This document shows positions 36,906 to 49,319 of a DNA stretch of 64,000 nucleotides, one piece after another. The notes under the pieces are model-generated. The model had not been told where the DNA came from, made no database searches, and saw only the letters and a list, made by a program, of their open reading frames with translations. This DNA is from Mactra quadrangularis (lineage: Eukaryota; Mollusca; Bivalvia; Venerida; Mactridae), in the NCBI GenBank assembly GCA_025267735.1, contig CM046303.1, positions 57,677,403-57,741,402 of the forward strand, given 5' to 3'. The stretch's first letter is position 1. Each line of letters begins with the position of its first letter. Both the position numbers and the translations under genes were made by a program.

Positions 36906-37563
36906 GTATTACAAGAACAATGGTTGAAATGGCTGTGTCCGATATTAAACATAATGTGAAATAACTGTGTGATTTTTATATTATTTAACATTTGTCCAGT
37001 GAACAATTCAAACAAATCACTTCTTTGCATGACCCATTGGTGTGATTTTGCAATTTACATAAACATACATATTGTAACTATACATACTCGGAGATGACGA
37101 TAAAGAAAACGCACCAATGTGGGGGCATGACTTATAATGCAAGATAAGAAAAAAGATTAGAAATCCCAAATTGACATTTTCCATCTGAGCTGCGTCAGTA
37201 AAGTGATTAATGTTTATGTATAATTTGCCCACATGTCCCGTTTTATTTCATTAAACGTCAATCTTAGTAATCAATTATTCAAGTAACCTTTGACCGATCT
37301 AGACTTTAACATATCATTCGCCTTTGTCTTTTAATAGTTAGAAGTCAACTCTCATGACATGGTAAAATGTGCGCTTGCGACTGGAGAGGTCGTTGGTTAG
37401 AATCTAAGTTTGGACCATAGATTTTTATCGGGTTACGTAATAATTCCCGAGTAGATGTCTTACATGGTGTCACAATGTTTAGATACTGCTTGGTCGTTTA
37501 TGATACTTTACACAACAGCTATACTAAAATCTAAAATATCAGAACTTCAATTAATTGATCCAA

Positions 37564-37821
37564 AACCCGGGATTTGGAATCTCGTGTTCCGAAGGGGGTA
37601 CGGGTTCGAATTCCACCCGGGGAGGTTATATCCTTCCATGAAAATTTGACAATAATGTCAATTTTCCTCCATTAATAAGATATATGGATAAGTTTCCGGC
37701 CTTGTGGAAGGGTAGGTGAGTACTGGTTATAGACAAGGGTCCAGGAAAGCTAGGTTAGTTGCGCTGGACGCCATAAAATGGCCTAAATTGTGTTGACACG
37801 GCGTTAAACCTAATAAAAAAC
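37564..37821 (+). mobile_element. SINE, family C, 5'-truncated, with 8-bp target duplication
   Basis: Starts inside the tRNA-like head (CCGGGATTTGGAATCTCGTG) with B box GGGTTCGAATTCC, then CCTTCCATGAAAATTTGACA, GTACTGGTTATAGACAAGGG and a tail GGCGTTAAACCTAATAAA. TGATCCAA flanks it at 37556-37563 and 37822-37829. Confidence 0.88.
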
Positions 37822-39519
37822 TGATCCAATACTAAGATTCATAGGCGGTCGGAACTGTGCCAAGTCAAAACACGATATATACAAATTGATCGGAACTGTT
37901 CTGGTCGCTTGTGCTAAGAATGAGGTGCTGGCATGTTTTAACATCAAGGAGGGAAATGACAGTTTGGGAGTTCTAATCGTCTTCTTAACTAACAAGTGTC
38001 AAATGTTCTGCTGTAAGTAGGACTTTAGTGTACAAAAGCTTTTGCTACGTCGTCTTTAAGGTGTTTTACTCTGCAATAACAATATTTGAAAGCAATAACT
38101 ATTTGTGACTAATTTATGCATTTAAACAACAGTAACTTTTTTGTACATTATTTCATTTCTGAATGCGAGATCTAATTTCTTATTAAAACTGTCTTGATTA
38201 TTGACAAGAATGGTCAAATCATGTTTTTATTTCATTATTTAACTGTAAAGTATTATTGTTTTCGCTTGTTTTCAAGTGATTAATTCGATTTCCAGACAGG
38301 ACGTTCCACCTTAAATGCATTAATTAACATTACCATTTTCTGTATCGTTTTGTTCTGTAAGTTCTTTCAAATATTATTTTTATTATTTTCAAAAGAAACA
38401 GATATTTATATATTTTATGTTAAGGCCATTGAATTAAATATAGTATCTTTAATGTTAGTTTGTTTGATATTTCGAGTGCTTTGATCATCAAACCTACTCA
38501 TTAAATTAACTCAATTCGCAGAAAGCATACATTGTTCGTCAATTAAACTATAGACATTGTATTTGTTGCACTGATGTGGTCATTTATTACACCGTGTACT
38601 AATGTATGTCATGCACAAAACTTTGGCCACTAAGAATTAAACTATCATTGCACTGATAAATGTGCAAAAATCTGCATTGTAAGCCTGAATCATCAAGGAA
38701 CAATGCAATAAGCTTTGCAATTCAGATTATTGTATTTTGTCGATGTCACGTGAATCTAAAATGTACATTTAAATAATTAATTGTATCATTCACAAGCTAT
38801 TTTAGTGTCAATCAATTGTAATAAAATTATTCGGAATATACTTGCTAGCTAAGATATTTTGTATAAGATAAGCTTCCAGCTTCGTTGGAATTTCCTTCTG
38901 GGCTGTTTATGAAAGGCGTGTTTGCTCTAACATCGAACAAGAATTACAAAGCATAGCAATAGCAAATGCATTTTTGAGAAAACGATGCAACCAACTCTGA
39001 TGTCAGAAATTAGTCATATTATGTGCTTTGCCAATTGCATTTATAAGTTTTATCGAATATCTTAGACAATATATTAAGTATTCACGGAATGTTTCAGCAG
39101 TTGTTTTAATACATGGTTATACATGGCCAGTATGTAACTTCAATTACATTTTAAATTATTAATAAAATATAAGATTTAGTTGACATATTATCAAAGTTTC
39201 TGTCATGTTAAAGTTGTCTTATATATGTGTTACTCGTGTGAACACGATGCCTTTTCCACGTGAAATTTTATTAACTTAGTGGGTCATAATATAAAAAACG
39301 TACCCTCGAGGTAGGGTTTTCTTTCCGGACTTCTTGAATCAATTACTGTTTTTTTTAATATTTCACCCATGCTTATGAAATAATGTTGTGTGCTTGCTCC
39401 TTCTTATCAATAAACCATATGTAAGTTTATTTGAAAGAATCAATAGATTTAGTAAAGCGAAATGGCGTATCGATACAGTATTGTCAGTAAAACAACTGTC
39501 TTCAAACTTGACAAAACGG

Positions 39520-39602
39520 TACTGACATTTTCCCAAAACTGTGAACATTGTTTTACAATACATATGTAAACAATGTTTACAGTTTTCGGGAAATGTCAGG
39601 TA
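39520..39602. repeat. 38-bp-arm inverted repeat (hairpin)
   Basis: TACTGACATTTTCCCAAAAC on the left is mirrored by GTTTTCGGGAAATGTCAGGT on the right, with GTGAACATTGTTTTACA opposite TGTAAACAATGTTTAC. The loop is about 7 nt. The sequence just beyond (39603-39760) is related to 47310-47480. Confidence 0.75.
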
Positions 39603-42456
39603 CTTATTAAAAGGATTGGACACTTCTTGTTATTCCATACGAAATGGTGAAAAAGAACAATGTGGTAGAATGTCCTACCTCGAAGTTGTGTTTTGTATTA
39701 TCATGACCTACATTGATCACAGAAATATCAGGTGGTACAGGCACCGTGGTGAATATATTATAATGTAACATTCTACTATTTGATGCAATGTATTGTAAAA
39801 TCAAAGTATTCAGCATTTTGTTTCGATGAAAGATTATTAACGAATCTAATACCATTACATTCCGATAATTAAATCATGTTCTAGTCAACTAATGTGTTAG
39901 GCGCAACTTCAGCAATGCAAAATATGTTCGTGCGTACAGCATCTGTCACTTTTACTTCTGTTTACCCTACTTAATCTTTCAACCCTTCTTATCTTTACGC
40001 GGACTCGTTTTATACGTTTATATTGATAATCAGTTCATCCACGCAAAGTTTACATTCTTAAATAGGGAGATAATAGCAAACTAATATCTTTAAATTCCAA
40101 TTACATGTACTATTCTACAAGAATATCGCGAGCCCGTTCGCTTCGTAGCGATTTTGAAAGCGCTATTTGTGCAACGATTTTGCTTTAAGCTAGCGAATCC
40201 AAGATGGAGACTTTCACTAACTTATGTTCAGAATTGTAACAAATGTAAAATATACTAATCAATCATCACCACACTTATTAACTTAAACTGTTCCAACGAA
40301 AAAGAAATAAATCAGTATTGTTTTAAAAGAATCCTCTTTTCCAAGAGTCAGACATTTTGAAAATTAGGGATGTTCAGAAAGTATCGATGAGCCAAAAAAC
40401 CTTGTTACGTATTGCTAGCATCATTTCAATTTGCTATTTCGAAGCAAACCGTTTCAAATGAAATTGCTTCGCAGTGATACCTAATGCTTACCTTGTGGAA
40501 CGGACTCCACAGTCCACACCTTTTATCACAAACCTATCTGATATCGGCGCATGCGCAAAGTATGATTTCTCACATATCTCATTCACGATGAATTCGTGCA
40601 TTATTTTATCATTGGAGAAGGATATCGACAATTATGTATTAAGTATTAAGTGCGTTTTATGTAAGAAAACATATCTTATCGTCTCATCATTCATCACTTT
40701 GTATTAAAATCATCATGTATTCTGTATTATTATGTATATTGAAATGTTTTATATAAAATAAACCTTGTGTTGTTTGATGCTATGAATACAATCAGATATG
40801 TAAACTATTGAACACGCTTTTGAAGCACCAACTATACATGTATGTTAATGTTTTGTCATTATTAGGAGTGCAACTATGCCATTATACTTATAGGTTATTA
40901 TTACCTGTTTCATTATATAAATATAATTTGGTACTTTTTACTGTTTTCTGAATTTCTATTCATACGTCTCGCTTACTAGTCAGTACTGCGATATATTCGA
41001 ATTTTTATCAACGGTTTTTATTGATGTCTAGGGGTTAAAGTACTAATTTACCGAAGTCCTAATACTATTTGTTATTGTATTGTTCGTTTTTTTCTGATTT
41101 ACTAAAACTTGAATGTTTTTACAGTGGCTTTGTGAGTTTAGATGTTTGGCGTCTAACAATTTTGATATTTTGATAGGGTGTTTTGAGATCGGAATGAACA
41201 AACGAACAGATTGGTGTTTTAATGTCTGCTAGTTGAATGAATATCTCCTCCATGTTGATACATAAAAAGGCTTTCAGGCATAATGAACTTCATCAACTTT
41301 TGAAGGTTGACAAAAACGGACTATATACGTATTCGTAGTATTGTTTGCCCAAAAGAATCATGTACCAGTCTGCTAAAAAAGAAATGATAAAAGTTTATGT
41401 TTTCACCACAATTAACTCCTCAAATGTGCAAGAGCATTAAATAACAACTTACTTAAGATAGAAATTAAACAAAATATTACATTAATTACGTGTGAATGAG
41501 TTATCAGTTATTATTTAGAATCAAACATTTGATAAGAGATTTTTTCAACTTGGTGCATCGACTTAACAAAAGAAAAGTCTAATTGTCAAATAATAGGGAT
41601 GACTGGATATATTCAGAAGTCTTCTTTTATTATCTACATAAAAACAAGTGAGTAATATCTACACTCTTATTGAGTCACACATACCGAATAATTAATTTTG
41701 TTTCCACAAGAATTAATACTTTGGAACTGCTACACAATAGTGTGGACTCATGAGTTCCCCCAAAAACGGATGAATTCATTTTTAAAGGGGCTACAACGTG
41801 TCATGTTTTGAAAATTGATTTATAATTATGGCTAACAAGCAATTAAAGAAAACATACAAATCGTGTATAGTTGCACTCCTACTAGCGACTATATGCTGTA
41901 AATATCCATTATTGATTCTATATTTTATGTTACTTTGATTGAATTTAAAAAAACAATGTAATTATTGTTGTCGTTGGTTTCACGCGAGATTTGTACATGT
42001 TTATCGTGGTTAGATGTATCTATTTTGTGTGTTGTGCTTTTTTACTCGTAACAAAAGAATCACTACCGTTCTTTCTTGTCAGGGACCGACTGTTATCCTT
42101 CTACCTGTTCAAGTGTCTTATGTCTATTTTGCAAATGTTGTTCTACTTGTCATGTCTAGTCTGTTATAAGATGTGTGTAGATATTTAAGGACTCGTCTTG
42201 TTGCTGTTCTAATGCATTATCGTTCAAATATACATTGTTGTTTTTTGCCAGGTCCCATTATGTTGTACTTCACTGTTTTTATACGAAGAGACGCCCGGAT
42301 TTGATCTCACTAATGTAATTTAAAGAAGAACTGGTTTGTTTCAACTAATATTTTAAACTTTAACCATACAATTAGCTCGGTTTGTTAGTAGATGATGTTT
42401 TATTTGACGTCCTAGGAGACAAAATGGTATTAGTAAAACAAAACACGGCTTGTAAC

Positions 42457-42810
42457 CACAGGCTGCCGGCATGAAACAGTCCCATCAAAAATATTGTGTG
42501 CACACACACATATATATAGTAAAGGTATGTAACCCATCACCTCAGAAACCTCGAAAAAAATGACCTGTCTCATTCAACGGGCTCCTGTGTTTTTATTTCA
42601 GGATCGAATTTCGAAAACTTGGTCTTATTTATCAAAAGAAAAACGGTTAATCTGTCGATTGCATATAAAAGCTTATAAATCAAAAGCCAATGAAGAAAGT
42701 TATGTGACGTTAAACAGGAAAACTGAAGTGATGAGTTACATACCTTTACTATATATACATGTGTGTGTATACAATATTTTGATGGGACTGTTTCATGCCG
42801 GCAGCCTGTG
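42457..42810. mobile_element. foldback element with about 88-bp inverted arms
   Basis: The left arm begins CACAGGCTGCCGGCATGAAA and the right arm closes TTTCATGCCGGCAGCCTGTG. Pairing continues through CAGTCCCATCAAAA, the ACACACAC stretch and TAGTAAAGGTATGTAAC. The central 180 bp is unpaired. Overlapping ORFs on both strands arise from this structure and match no family I know. Confidence 0.88.
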
Positions 42811-44262
42811 ATTGTAATTAAACTAAACGTCTTGTTAAGACTATTCCCACTTTCTGTAAATTGCTTAAGCGTAGTGTCTTCGTACATGTACCTCGTACCT
42901 TTCTCATCTATATTTAAATGAACACAGCCAGGACTGACCTATTGAAGGTGTGAAAGATTGATGCCAAATAAATGTCTGCAAATAGTTATTATCAATTGTA
43001 GAACCGTAGAATCAATTCCGGTATGTTCTGACCGCTTCCTGAATTATTCTCAAAGACATTTAAACATATATATTCCTAGTTGCTAATCCCACTATGCGTG
43101 CATATTAAATATCTGTCATTGATTTATTTAATGTTTTATTTCTATTATCAAACTATTTTCTTTCACAGTCGGCAAAAAAGTGTGTTATTATGTTCCCAAA
43201 GATAAAACATCTTACTTGTATTTATATATATGCGTGCTTAAATGGTTGCATATTAATTATGATATTTTTCTGTGTTTACTTTTGTTCTATGTAATAACGT
43301 CAATGCAATTTTCTTAATGTTATCGTTCATTTCAGCTTGTTCTCTTTCATCTTGAATCCCTACATTTTACAGAACATTGTATAGTGTTGTATTCTTTGAA
43401 ACACGTCTCTCAGATTGGTTAGGTTTCTGGTTAAATACTGGATTAATTAATGTATATACTTTGTATGTAGAATGCTATCTACTGAATTTCATTTTATTGC
43501 TGAAAACAACCTTCTCAGTGGGTTTCGTTTGTTTAGCTTTCCTTCTTAGTTACGGTGGTAATATCACGAGACTATGACGTCACAAATGCTATATACGGTT
43601 TGCTACTTAAATTAAATTTAACGAATGACATCTACTCGAGGCTGTGCTGACAATGTCACTGGTAAACTATTCGCTGCGCATCACATCTCCAACGCCTTGT
43701 TTATATATGTATTTTTGCAAACACTCTGAAAACCCTTCCAATGTTTTCTCCTAGTATTCAATAAAGTAAGACGACTTGTCACTGCAGCTCGCTGAAATTG
43801 AATAGTTTTCCAGGTTTTTCAATAATGTAATTATAAATACTTACTGCTCTTTAAAACATTGAGTCGAGGCTGATTTTTCAGTTTTCGTCTTCAAACCGTA
43901 GCCCTTTTGACGTCATAGTCACGCGGTATTGCCACTTTGTTAGTACTAAGCCTGTCTTGCCGTCCACTTCGTAGCTTATATTGAACCATTCAATTTAGTT
44001 AATATTTAATGTCAGAGCACGTTATATGGCCAGTATACATGTCCGGTGAATCTCCGCTGTAGTTTGAATACCCCAATTGTGTTCATAAAATATGACCTGT
44101 TGAATTATTTGGAACACAAGTTTTTTTTACGTATCATTTGTTTAAACTCCTGTAAGTAAAAACCAACAATGATTCATAACCATTTCTGTCATTCTGGAGT
44201 GTTTAGTTTAGTTTTTTTTTATCAAATATCATGTCCAAATATGTAGTTCACAACTAATGCCT

Positions 44263-44603
44263 CAGTCCCATAAAATCGTGGCTTGTTGCGGACCCGTACG
44301 TGCAGACATCTGTAGACCGTGGGAAGCCTTGCGTATTAAGGTGACGGTACGCACATGGCACAAAACAACACACCCGTACAGAGCTGTAGCTGGAAGATAT
44401 GCAAGTTCAATTCATACTCGGTCACGATTTTGTTCACGAATTGACTTTGAAACCAATACGTGTATCCTGGGCTCATCTCACGGACTCTGGTAAAGACGTA
44501 ACAGTCCGTATGGGTATGCAAGAGTTCGTACGGGTCCTTGCGGAGCTTGATCGCACGGCGCCCGTACGGTGCCCTCACGGCTATTTTTATGTTTATGGGA
44601 CTG
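44263..44603. mobile_element. GC-richer element with 12-bp perfect TIRs
   Basis: Left end CAGTCCCATAAA, right end TTTATGGGACTG. The 341-bp interior is notably GC- and CpG-rich (CGTACGGGTCC, GGACCCGTACGTGC, GGCGCCCGTACGG) compared with its AT-rich surroundings. Three overlapping ORFs of 78-80 codons on both strands have no recognisable domain and look like a GC effect. No target duplication was found. Confidence 0.65.
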
Positions 44604-45439
44604 TAGCTTTAGTCTATCAACTCATTACTGTCTTCTTATAGATTTATTTTTACTATAATTATATGTTCAGGACATTGAAATCTTTTGTTTATTACTCTCG
44701 GTGATCCACGTCTATTTTTTTCACGTGGGAATCTTTTTATTGCCTGGTGATATTTCTTATAACGCCATAGGACTTTTCTCAAAATTCTTACGATAAAAAT
44801 CAGCGTAACTCCATTTCATGAATGTGTCGCAGAATATACGAGTGTTATTTATAAAATATTATTATAAGATTGATTTCGACACGATGTGAAGATGGTATAC
44901 AATATCAAAAGAGAAACGTATTTATCATTTCAAGACAGATTTTTGATTTTGACTTACGATAAGTTTTGATCGTACGTTCTTTGTGGAAATGTTCACATAT
45001 CATTATGATTCAACTGTATTAAGAACCATGCATAACTATGTTGTTTGTATACCATATTATGTTTGATATAACTGTTGTTGTTGTTTTTATAATTTTATGA
45101 TATTTTGTGTTATTATGTTTTTTTTTAATCTTATAATATACCAGACAGAAGCTGATTACAACACCATTGTCTTAGATAATGTCTATATACATTTATTTAT
45201 AATTTATCATGTACCTGTGTCCTTACATCTATCTTTCTAATTTTGATATATGTTATATCTATACTATATATTGCTGATATATTTATTAGACTTTAATTGT
45301 GGTGCTGTCTAGGGTCAGATCGTCTCAAAGATTGTCTTTTTGTCTTTGCTTTGGCTGACTATCTACTTGTAGAGTCTTTAGTCAACTGTTTATTATTCTC
45401 TTTAATGTCAACTTCTCATTCCAATTCGCGAATGGTAAA

Positions 45440-45935
45440 GTAAGCCTCGCATCGGATATACCATTCTATTGACGGTCTTGTTACGAAATATACTGAAAAG
45501 CTAGTACAAAATTATTAAAGCCCGCCGAAATAACTATGAGTATGACATTCTATTGACGGTCTTATTTAACGTAATGGACTAGAATGCTAGTATATTTGTG
45601 TAAGCCTTGCCTTTAACGCAATGGGTATGACATTCTAAGGGTGGGCTTACTAAACGTACTTGTAAGAATACTAGAATACTAGAATATTTAACTCTCGCGT
45701 TTAAGAACATGGGTATGATCTTCGGTAAAATGAAATGTACCCATGTTCTTAAACGGTCTTATTGTACGTTGTATACTCGAATATTAAAGCCCGCCTTAAA
45801 TCTATGAGTATGACATTGTATATGGGCGGTCTTATCAAATGTATTAGACTGAAATGCTAGCACAAATGTATATTTTGTAAACCTCGTCTTTAAGACCCTT
45901 AGCATAGTATTTCACGGTAATTCTAGGTGCTTTTA
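45440..45935. repeat. diverged tandem array, about six units of 80-95 bp
   Basis: Recurring motifs are TAAGCCTCGC / AAAGCCCGCC / TAAGCCTTGCC, followed by ATGGGTATGACATTCTA, TTGACGGTCTTATT and an ACTAGAATGCTAG segment. They repeat at about 45440, 45520, 45601, 45690, 45785 and 45878. One unit holds an inverted repeat (GTTTAAGAACATGGGTA opposite TACCCATGTTCTTAAAC). Confidence 0.75.
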
Positions 45936-46405
45936 TGAACGGTACGATTAAGCAAACTTGTACAGTTCGGTGTGTTGAGGATGCATCCAGTTTGATGTAG
46001 GAAGAGATATTGCCAAACAAGTTAGAATAAAAAGTTGACACAAAGTTGTTACCTTGTGTAATAAACCATTCTTACTTATTTAATACTTGTATTGTCACAT
46101 TATTAGAAGACAATGCTAGGAATAGGTAAAACTAAAGTGCTTTATTTTGTATTCATTAAATAAGTCTATCGTTAAAATACACGTATGACACACTTGTTAA
46201 GTTCATACCTCCAAATTATCTCTTTTACTACATTTTTTACCGGTTCGTATTTCTTACTATTATTAATTTCATCATTATAATATGTTAGTGTTCTAACAAT
46301 TATACCATTCACAAATAAAGACAATCAGTGTCTCAAGTATTGCTACTTTATCACATACGATCCTTTGTTATGCTAATGAAAAAAATACCCATTTATATCT
46401 AAACC

Positions 46406-46484
46406 CACAGGCAGCCGGCATGGTCCCGATTCAAAAACACTATACATGTAGTGTTTTGTTCTGGGACCGTGCCGGCAACCCGTG
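46406..46484. mobile_element. small foldback element related to 42457-42810
   Basis: CACAGGCAGCCGGCATGGTC is mirrored by GGACCGTGCCGGCAACCCGTG (imperfect), and CAAAAACACTA by TAGTGTTTTG, around TACATG. Its outer end CACAGGC.GCCGGCATG matches the tip of the larger element 4 kb to the left. Confidence 0.75.
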
Positions 46485-46726
46485 TCTAAAACATTATTTA
46501 TTCTTGTTTTGGCAAAACCGCTTCTTAAACTAAAACCTTTTGTTTCAGACCAACAAACATTTCGATATTCCATTTTGTCAAACCAGGAGAAGCGATCCAA
46601 ACATTAGGAAATAATCAGTCATTAAAAATGGCTCTAAATTACATACATGATTTTTTTTCACAAAAAATGTTTATTTTGTTATTTCTTATTTCAAACATTT
46701 CAGTAATTCCCAATGGTCGTACCAAA

Positions 46727-46768
46727 GCTCTCTCTCGCTCTCTCGCTATCTCTTTCTTCTTTCTTTCT
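46727..46768. repeat. CT-rich microsatellite
   Basis: CTCTCTCTCGCTCTCTCGC passing into TTTCTTCTTTCTTTCT. Simple sequence, non-coding. Confidence 0.8.
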
Positions 46769-47309
46769 AACTTTGTGTTCGTTGTAGAGAAACCATGTTA
46801 ATGTTTTATGTATTAATGTATTATGTAACATATATATATACTGTATACATATTGATGATTGCGTTCTCTGAACTGTTCTCATGATTTTATATTGTAGGTG
46901 ACAAAACAAAACTGATTATTTCATATTAACAGTTATATGCACTTAAAGTATTGTCTTATGTCTCATTTATTTGCTTGATTTCAACGAATCAAATCCAGAG
47001 AAAAACGGTATAAATGAATTATGAAATATCGAGTAGTTGATCTTATTTAGACCATGGGGTATTACCATGCGGTCCCAGTTTCTATATCATGTGGCATTTT
47101 GTGATCAATGTAAGTCAAAATATATAAACTAACGACCATCAATTTGTTTTTACTATTTCACCATTTAATGTTGAGTAGCCGCTCATTCTAATAAATTACT
47201 CATATGTTAAAGATTTTAAAATGGGAAAATTGCTACTTTTTAGAAAAGAGAAATGAGTGTAGAAACAGAAAAGTCAAACCGTTTTAATTTACATAAAAAG
47301 TGCTAACAT

Positions 47310-47480
47310 TTTTTGTTATTAATTAAAAGGAGTGGACACTGCTTGAAAAAAGTAAAGTAGTAAAGAAGTTATGTAACAAAAACCTACAATGATGACCCTT
47401 TCTTATGACATTTTTAACCGACACATATCACAAAAAGTCACGTGGTTTAGGCACTGTGGTGGTATAGCCACTTACAATTC
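47310..47480. repeat. dispersed repeat related to 39603-39760
   Basis: AAAAGGAGTGGACACTGCTT and TCACGTGGTTTAGGCACTGT correspond to AAAAGGATTGGACACTTCTT and TCAGGTGGTACAGGCACCGT at 39.6-39.8 kb, in the same order and spacing. The family is not recognised. Confidence 0.5.
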
Positions 47481-47577
47481 TGTATGACCTGAACACATAG
47501 CAATCTAGGTGGCAAGGAAATCCGTGATATGAAATATCAAAGGTTGGTTGGATTTTATGCTGCTTACCAACATACAA

Positions 47578-47646
47578 TCTCGTTCCCAGAGTCTAGTAGG
47601 ATTATCAAGCTAGTATTGAGAATCCTACTAGACTCTGGGAACGAGA
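47578..47646. repeat. perfect 26-bp inverted repeat, 17-nt loop
   Basis: TCTCGTTCCCAGAGTCTAGT plus AGGATT at 47578-47603 is exactly mirrored at 47621-47646 by AATCCT plus ACTAGACTCTGGGAACGAGA. No mismatches, so it is young or under constraint. Confidence 0.9.
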
Positions 47647-48523
47647 ATGGCCAACATATTGTTTAGCTGTGTTCAGCGTGGCAAAACTAGCTGCTCGAGT
47701 TCCAAGTCCATTTCTCCTTTGCAGAGGTCTTAGCGTCATCATTGACAGTTATGGTAGGTCTATTGACCGCCCGAATATGACTGAAAAATATCGAAGAGTG
47801 CAATGAAGCACTTTGAAAGCCTACATGTGTTTGATTAATTTTGCCTCTCCAAGTGCTGCTATCATTTTTAAACAGTTGTTTCACCAATATTTTCTGGCCC
47901 TTCCACATTAAACAAACAAGTTCTCCCTATATATTAAGAATAATCGACCTTGTTGTCGAATATTTTCATATAAATAATAGACAAGGAATCAAACCGGAGT
48001 CGGTAGATTGAAAGTCTAGGGTGCTACACGCTACACAGTGGCAGTGGTTGTAGCTGTGGGCTACTACATGGGCCTACAACTTGTACTAAGTCTCAAAGAG
48101 GTTTCAAAGATATCTTTAGAAGCATATTTGGTGTCTGCCAGTGTATGGGAAAGAAGAAGAAACTGTCGCTACATTACACATCATCAATAACAAGTCTACA
48201 TAACATTTCATGGATTGCATCTTGGTTGTAGATATTGACAGATCTTTTGTAAGATGGAAACAAGGAAGACGAATACCAACAAAAGCTATCCGGAGAACAT
48301 GTCACTTGTCAGATATTTCCTCCAGACAGTTTGACCTAGTTCTGACAATAGTTAAATGTTATAACATTTCAAAATTCCACACAAACATTTGAATTATTTA
48401 TTGTTTTCGTGCACAACTTAATACATTAAGTTTCTATAATCCGATATAAACATCAAAGCTGAGAGATACACTGATGTTACATGGAACAATCTGAACAAAC
48501 ATGCAAACCTTACAATGTTAACA

Positions 48524-48640
48524 ACCCGGGTCGGTAGTGCAGTTGGTAGCGCGCCTGGATTTCGAATATAGAGTCCCGAATGCGATACGGGTTCGAATCC
48601 CACCCGGGGAGGTTAATCCTTTCATGAGAATTCTATCCAA
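48524..48640 (+). mobile_element. SINE head, family C (truncated)
   Basis: tRNA-like head with A box GGTAGTGCAGTTGGTAGCGC and B box GGGTTCGAATCCC, then CACCCGGGGAGGTTAATCC. The rest of the family-C body is missing after about 48640. This copy shows the tRNA origin best. Confidence 0.75.
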
Positions 48641-48705
48641 ACGCTATCTCGCTGTTTCCTTAAGCATGAAACTTTATCTTATTAGTTCAGTTCTTTTTTC
48701 TTTGT

Positions 48706-49080
48706 CTTCACTTGGGTTTTTACGGCGCACCAACGCAAAAAGGTCATATCGCGCCAAAAACATTTGATAATACTAATCATTCAATCGATAATAATGACTT
48801 AAAATCCTATATTTTATTATATATATTTATTTCCTTCAAAAGGTTAAGTATTGCATATGATGGTACTGACTCAAAAAGTTCATTAAGTGAGTTAACCTTA
48901 AAATGTTTGTCACAGATGTATTTAAGATCCTGACAGTCAAGGAGAACGTGTTTTACATTAAAATGCTCGTCACATGGTATACATTTAGAAGTTTCCTCTC
49001 TTTTGAGAAGGTATGAATGTGTAAATCTGGTATGACCAATTCTACATCGCGTAATTACTATATGATCTCGTCGATATTAG
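48706..49080 (-). mobile_element. 3' end of a non-LTR retrotransposon, 5'-truncated
   Basis: On the - strand, codons 49077-48807 encode RRDHIVITRCRIGHTRFTHS, then LKREETSKCIPCDEHFNVKH and VLLDC, ending in TAG at 48807-48809. The RIGHTRxTHS stretch followed by a C-x2-C-x7-H-x4-C knuckle is typical of the C-terminal end of LINE ORF2 after the reverse transcriptase and RNase H domains. About 100 nt of 3' UTR follow. An in-frame TAA lies just upstream, so only the extreme 3' end is preserved: a dead copy. Confidence 0.8.
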
Positions 49081-49319
49081 TTCAGTACTGGGGGCCAGGA
49101 AGTGGACTCGAAAGTGATTACTCTAGGTTGTAAGAACTTGTTCAACAACAAAGTTAAATAAATAAGTATACACTATACTAATAATCAGTTATGTATCATG
49201 AGAAGACAATATGTCAGCTTGACAAAAATCTAAGAATTTAGATATCAAATCTAGATTTGCTCATTTGAAAACCAAGTGTTTATCAGGCATTTTATAAAAA
49301 TCTTTTTGTAATAAGTCGA

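Noticed and set aside
42560..42887. ORFs on both strands (83 and 105 codons)
   Set aside because: They lie within or overlap the foldback element 42457-42810 and follow from its inverted arms.
44257..44641. Three overlapping ORFs of 78-80 codons
   Set aside because: Produced by the high GC content of the TIR element; frames on both strands are equally open and show no domain.
48524..48610. tRNA-like sequence resembling a functional tRNA
   Set aside because: It matches the head of family-C SINEs and runs into the SINE body (CACCCGGGGAGGTTAATCC).
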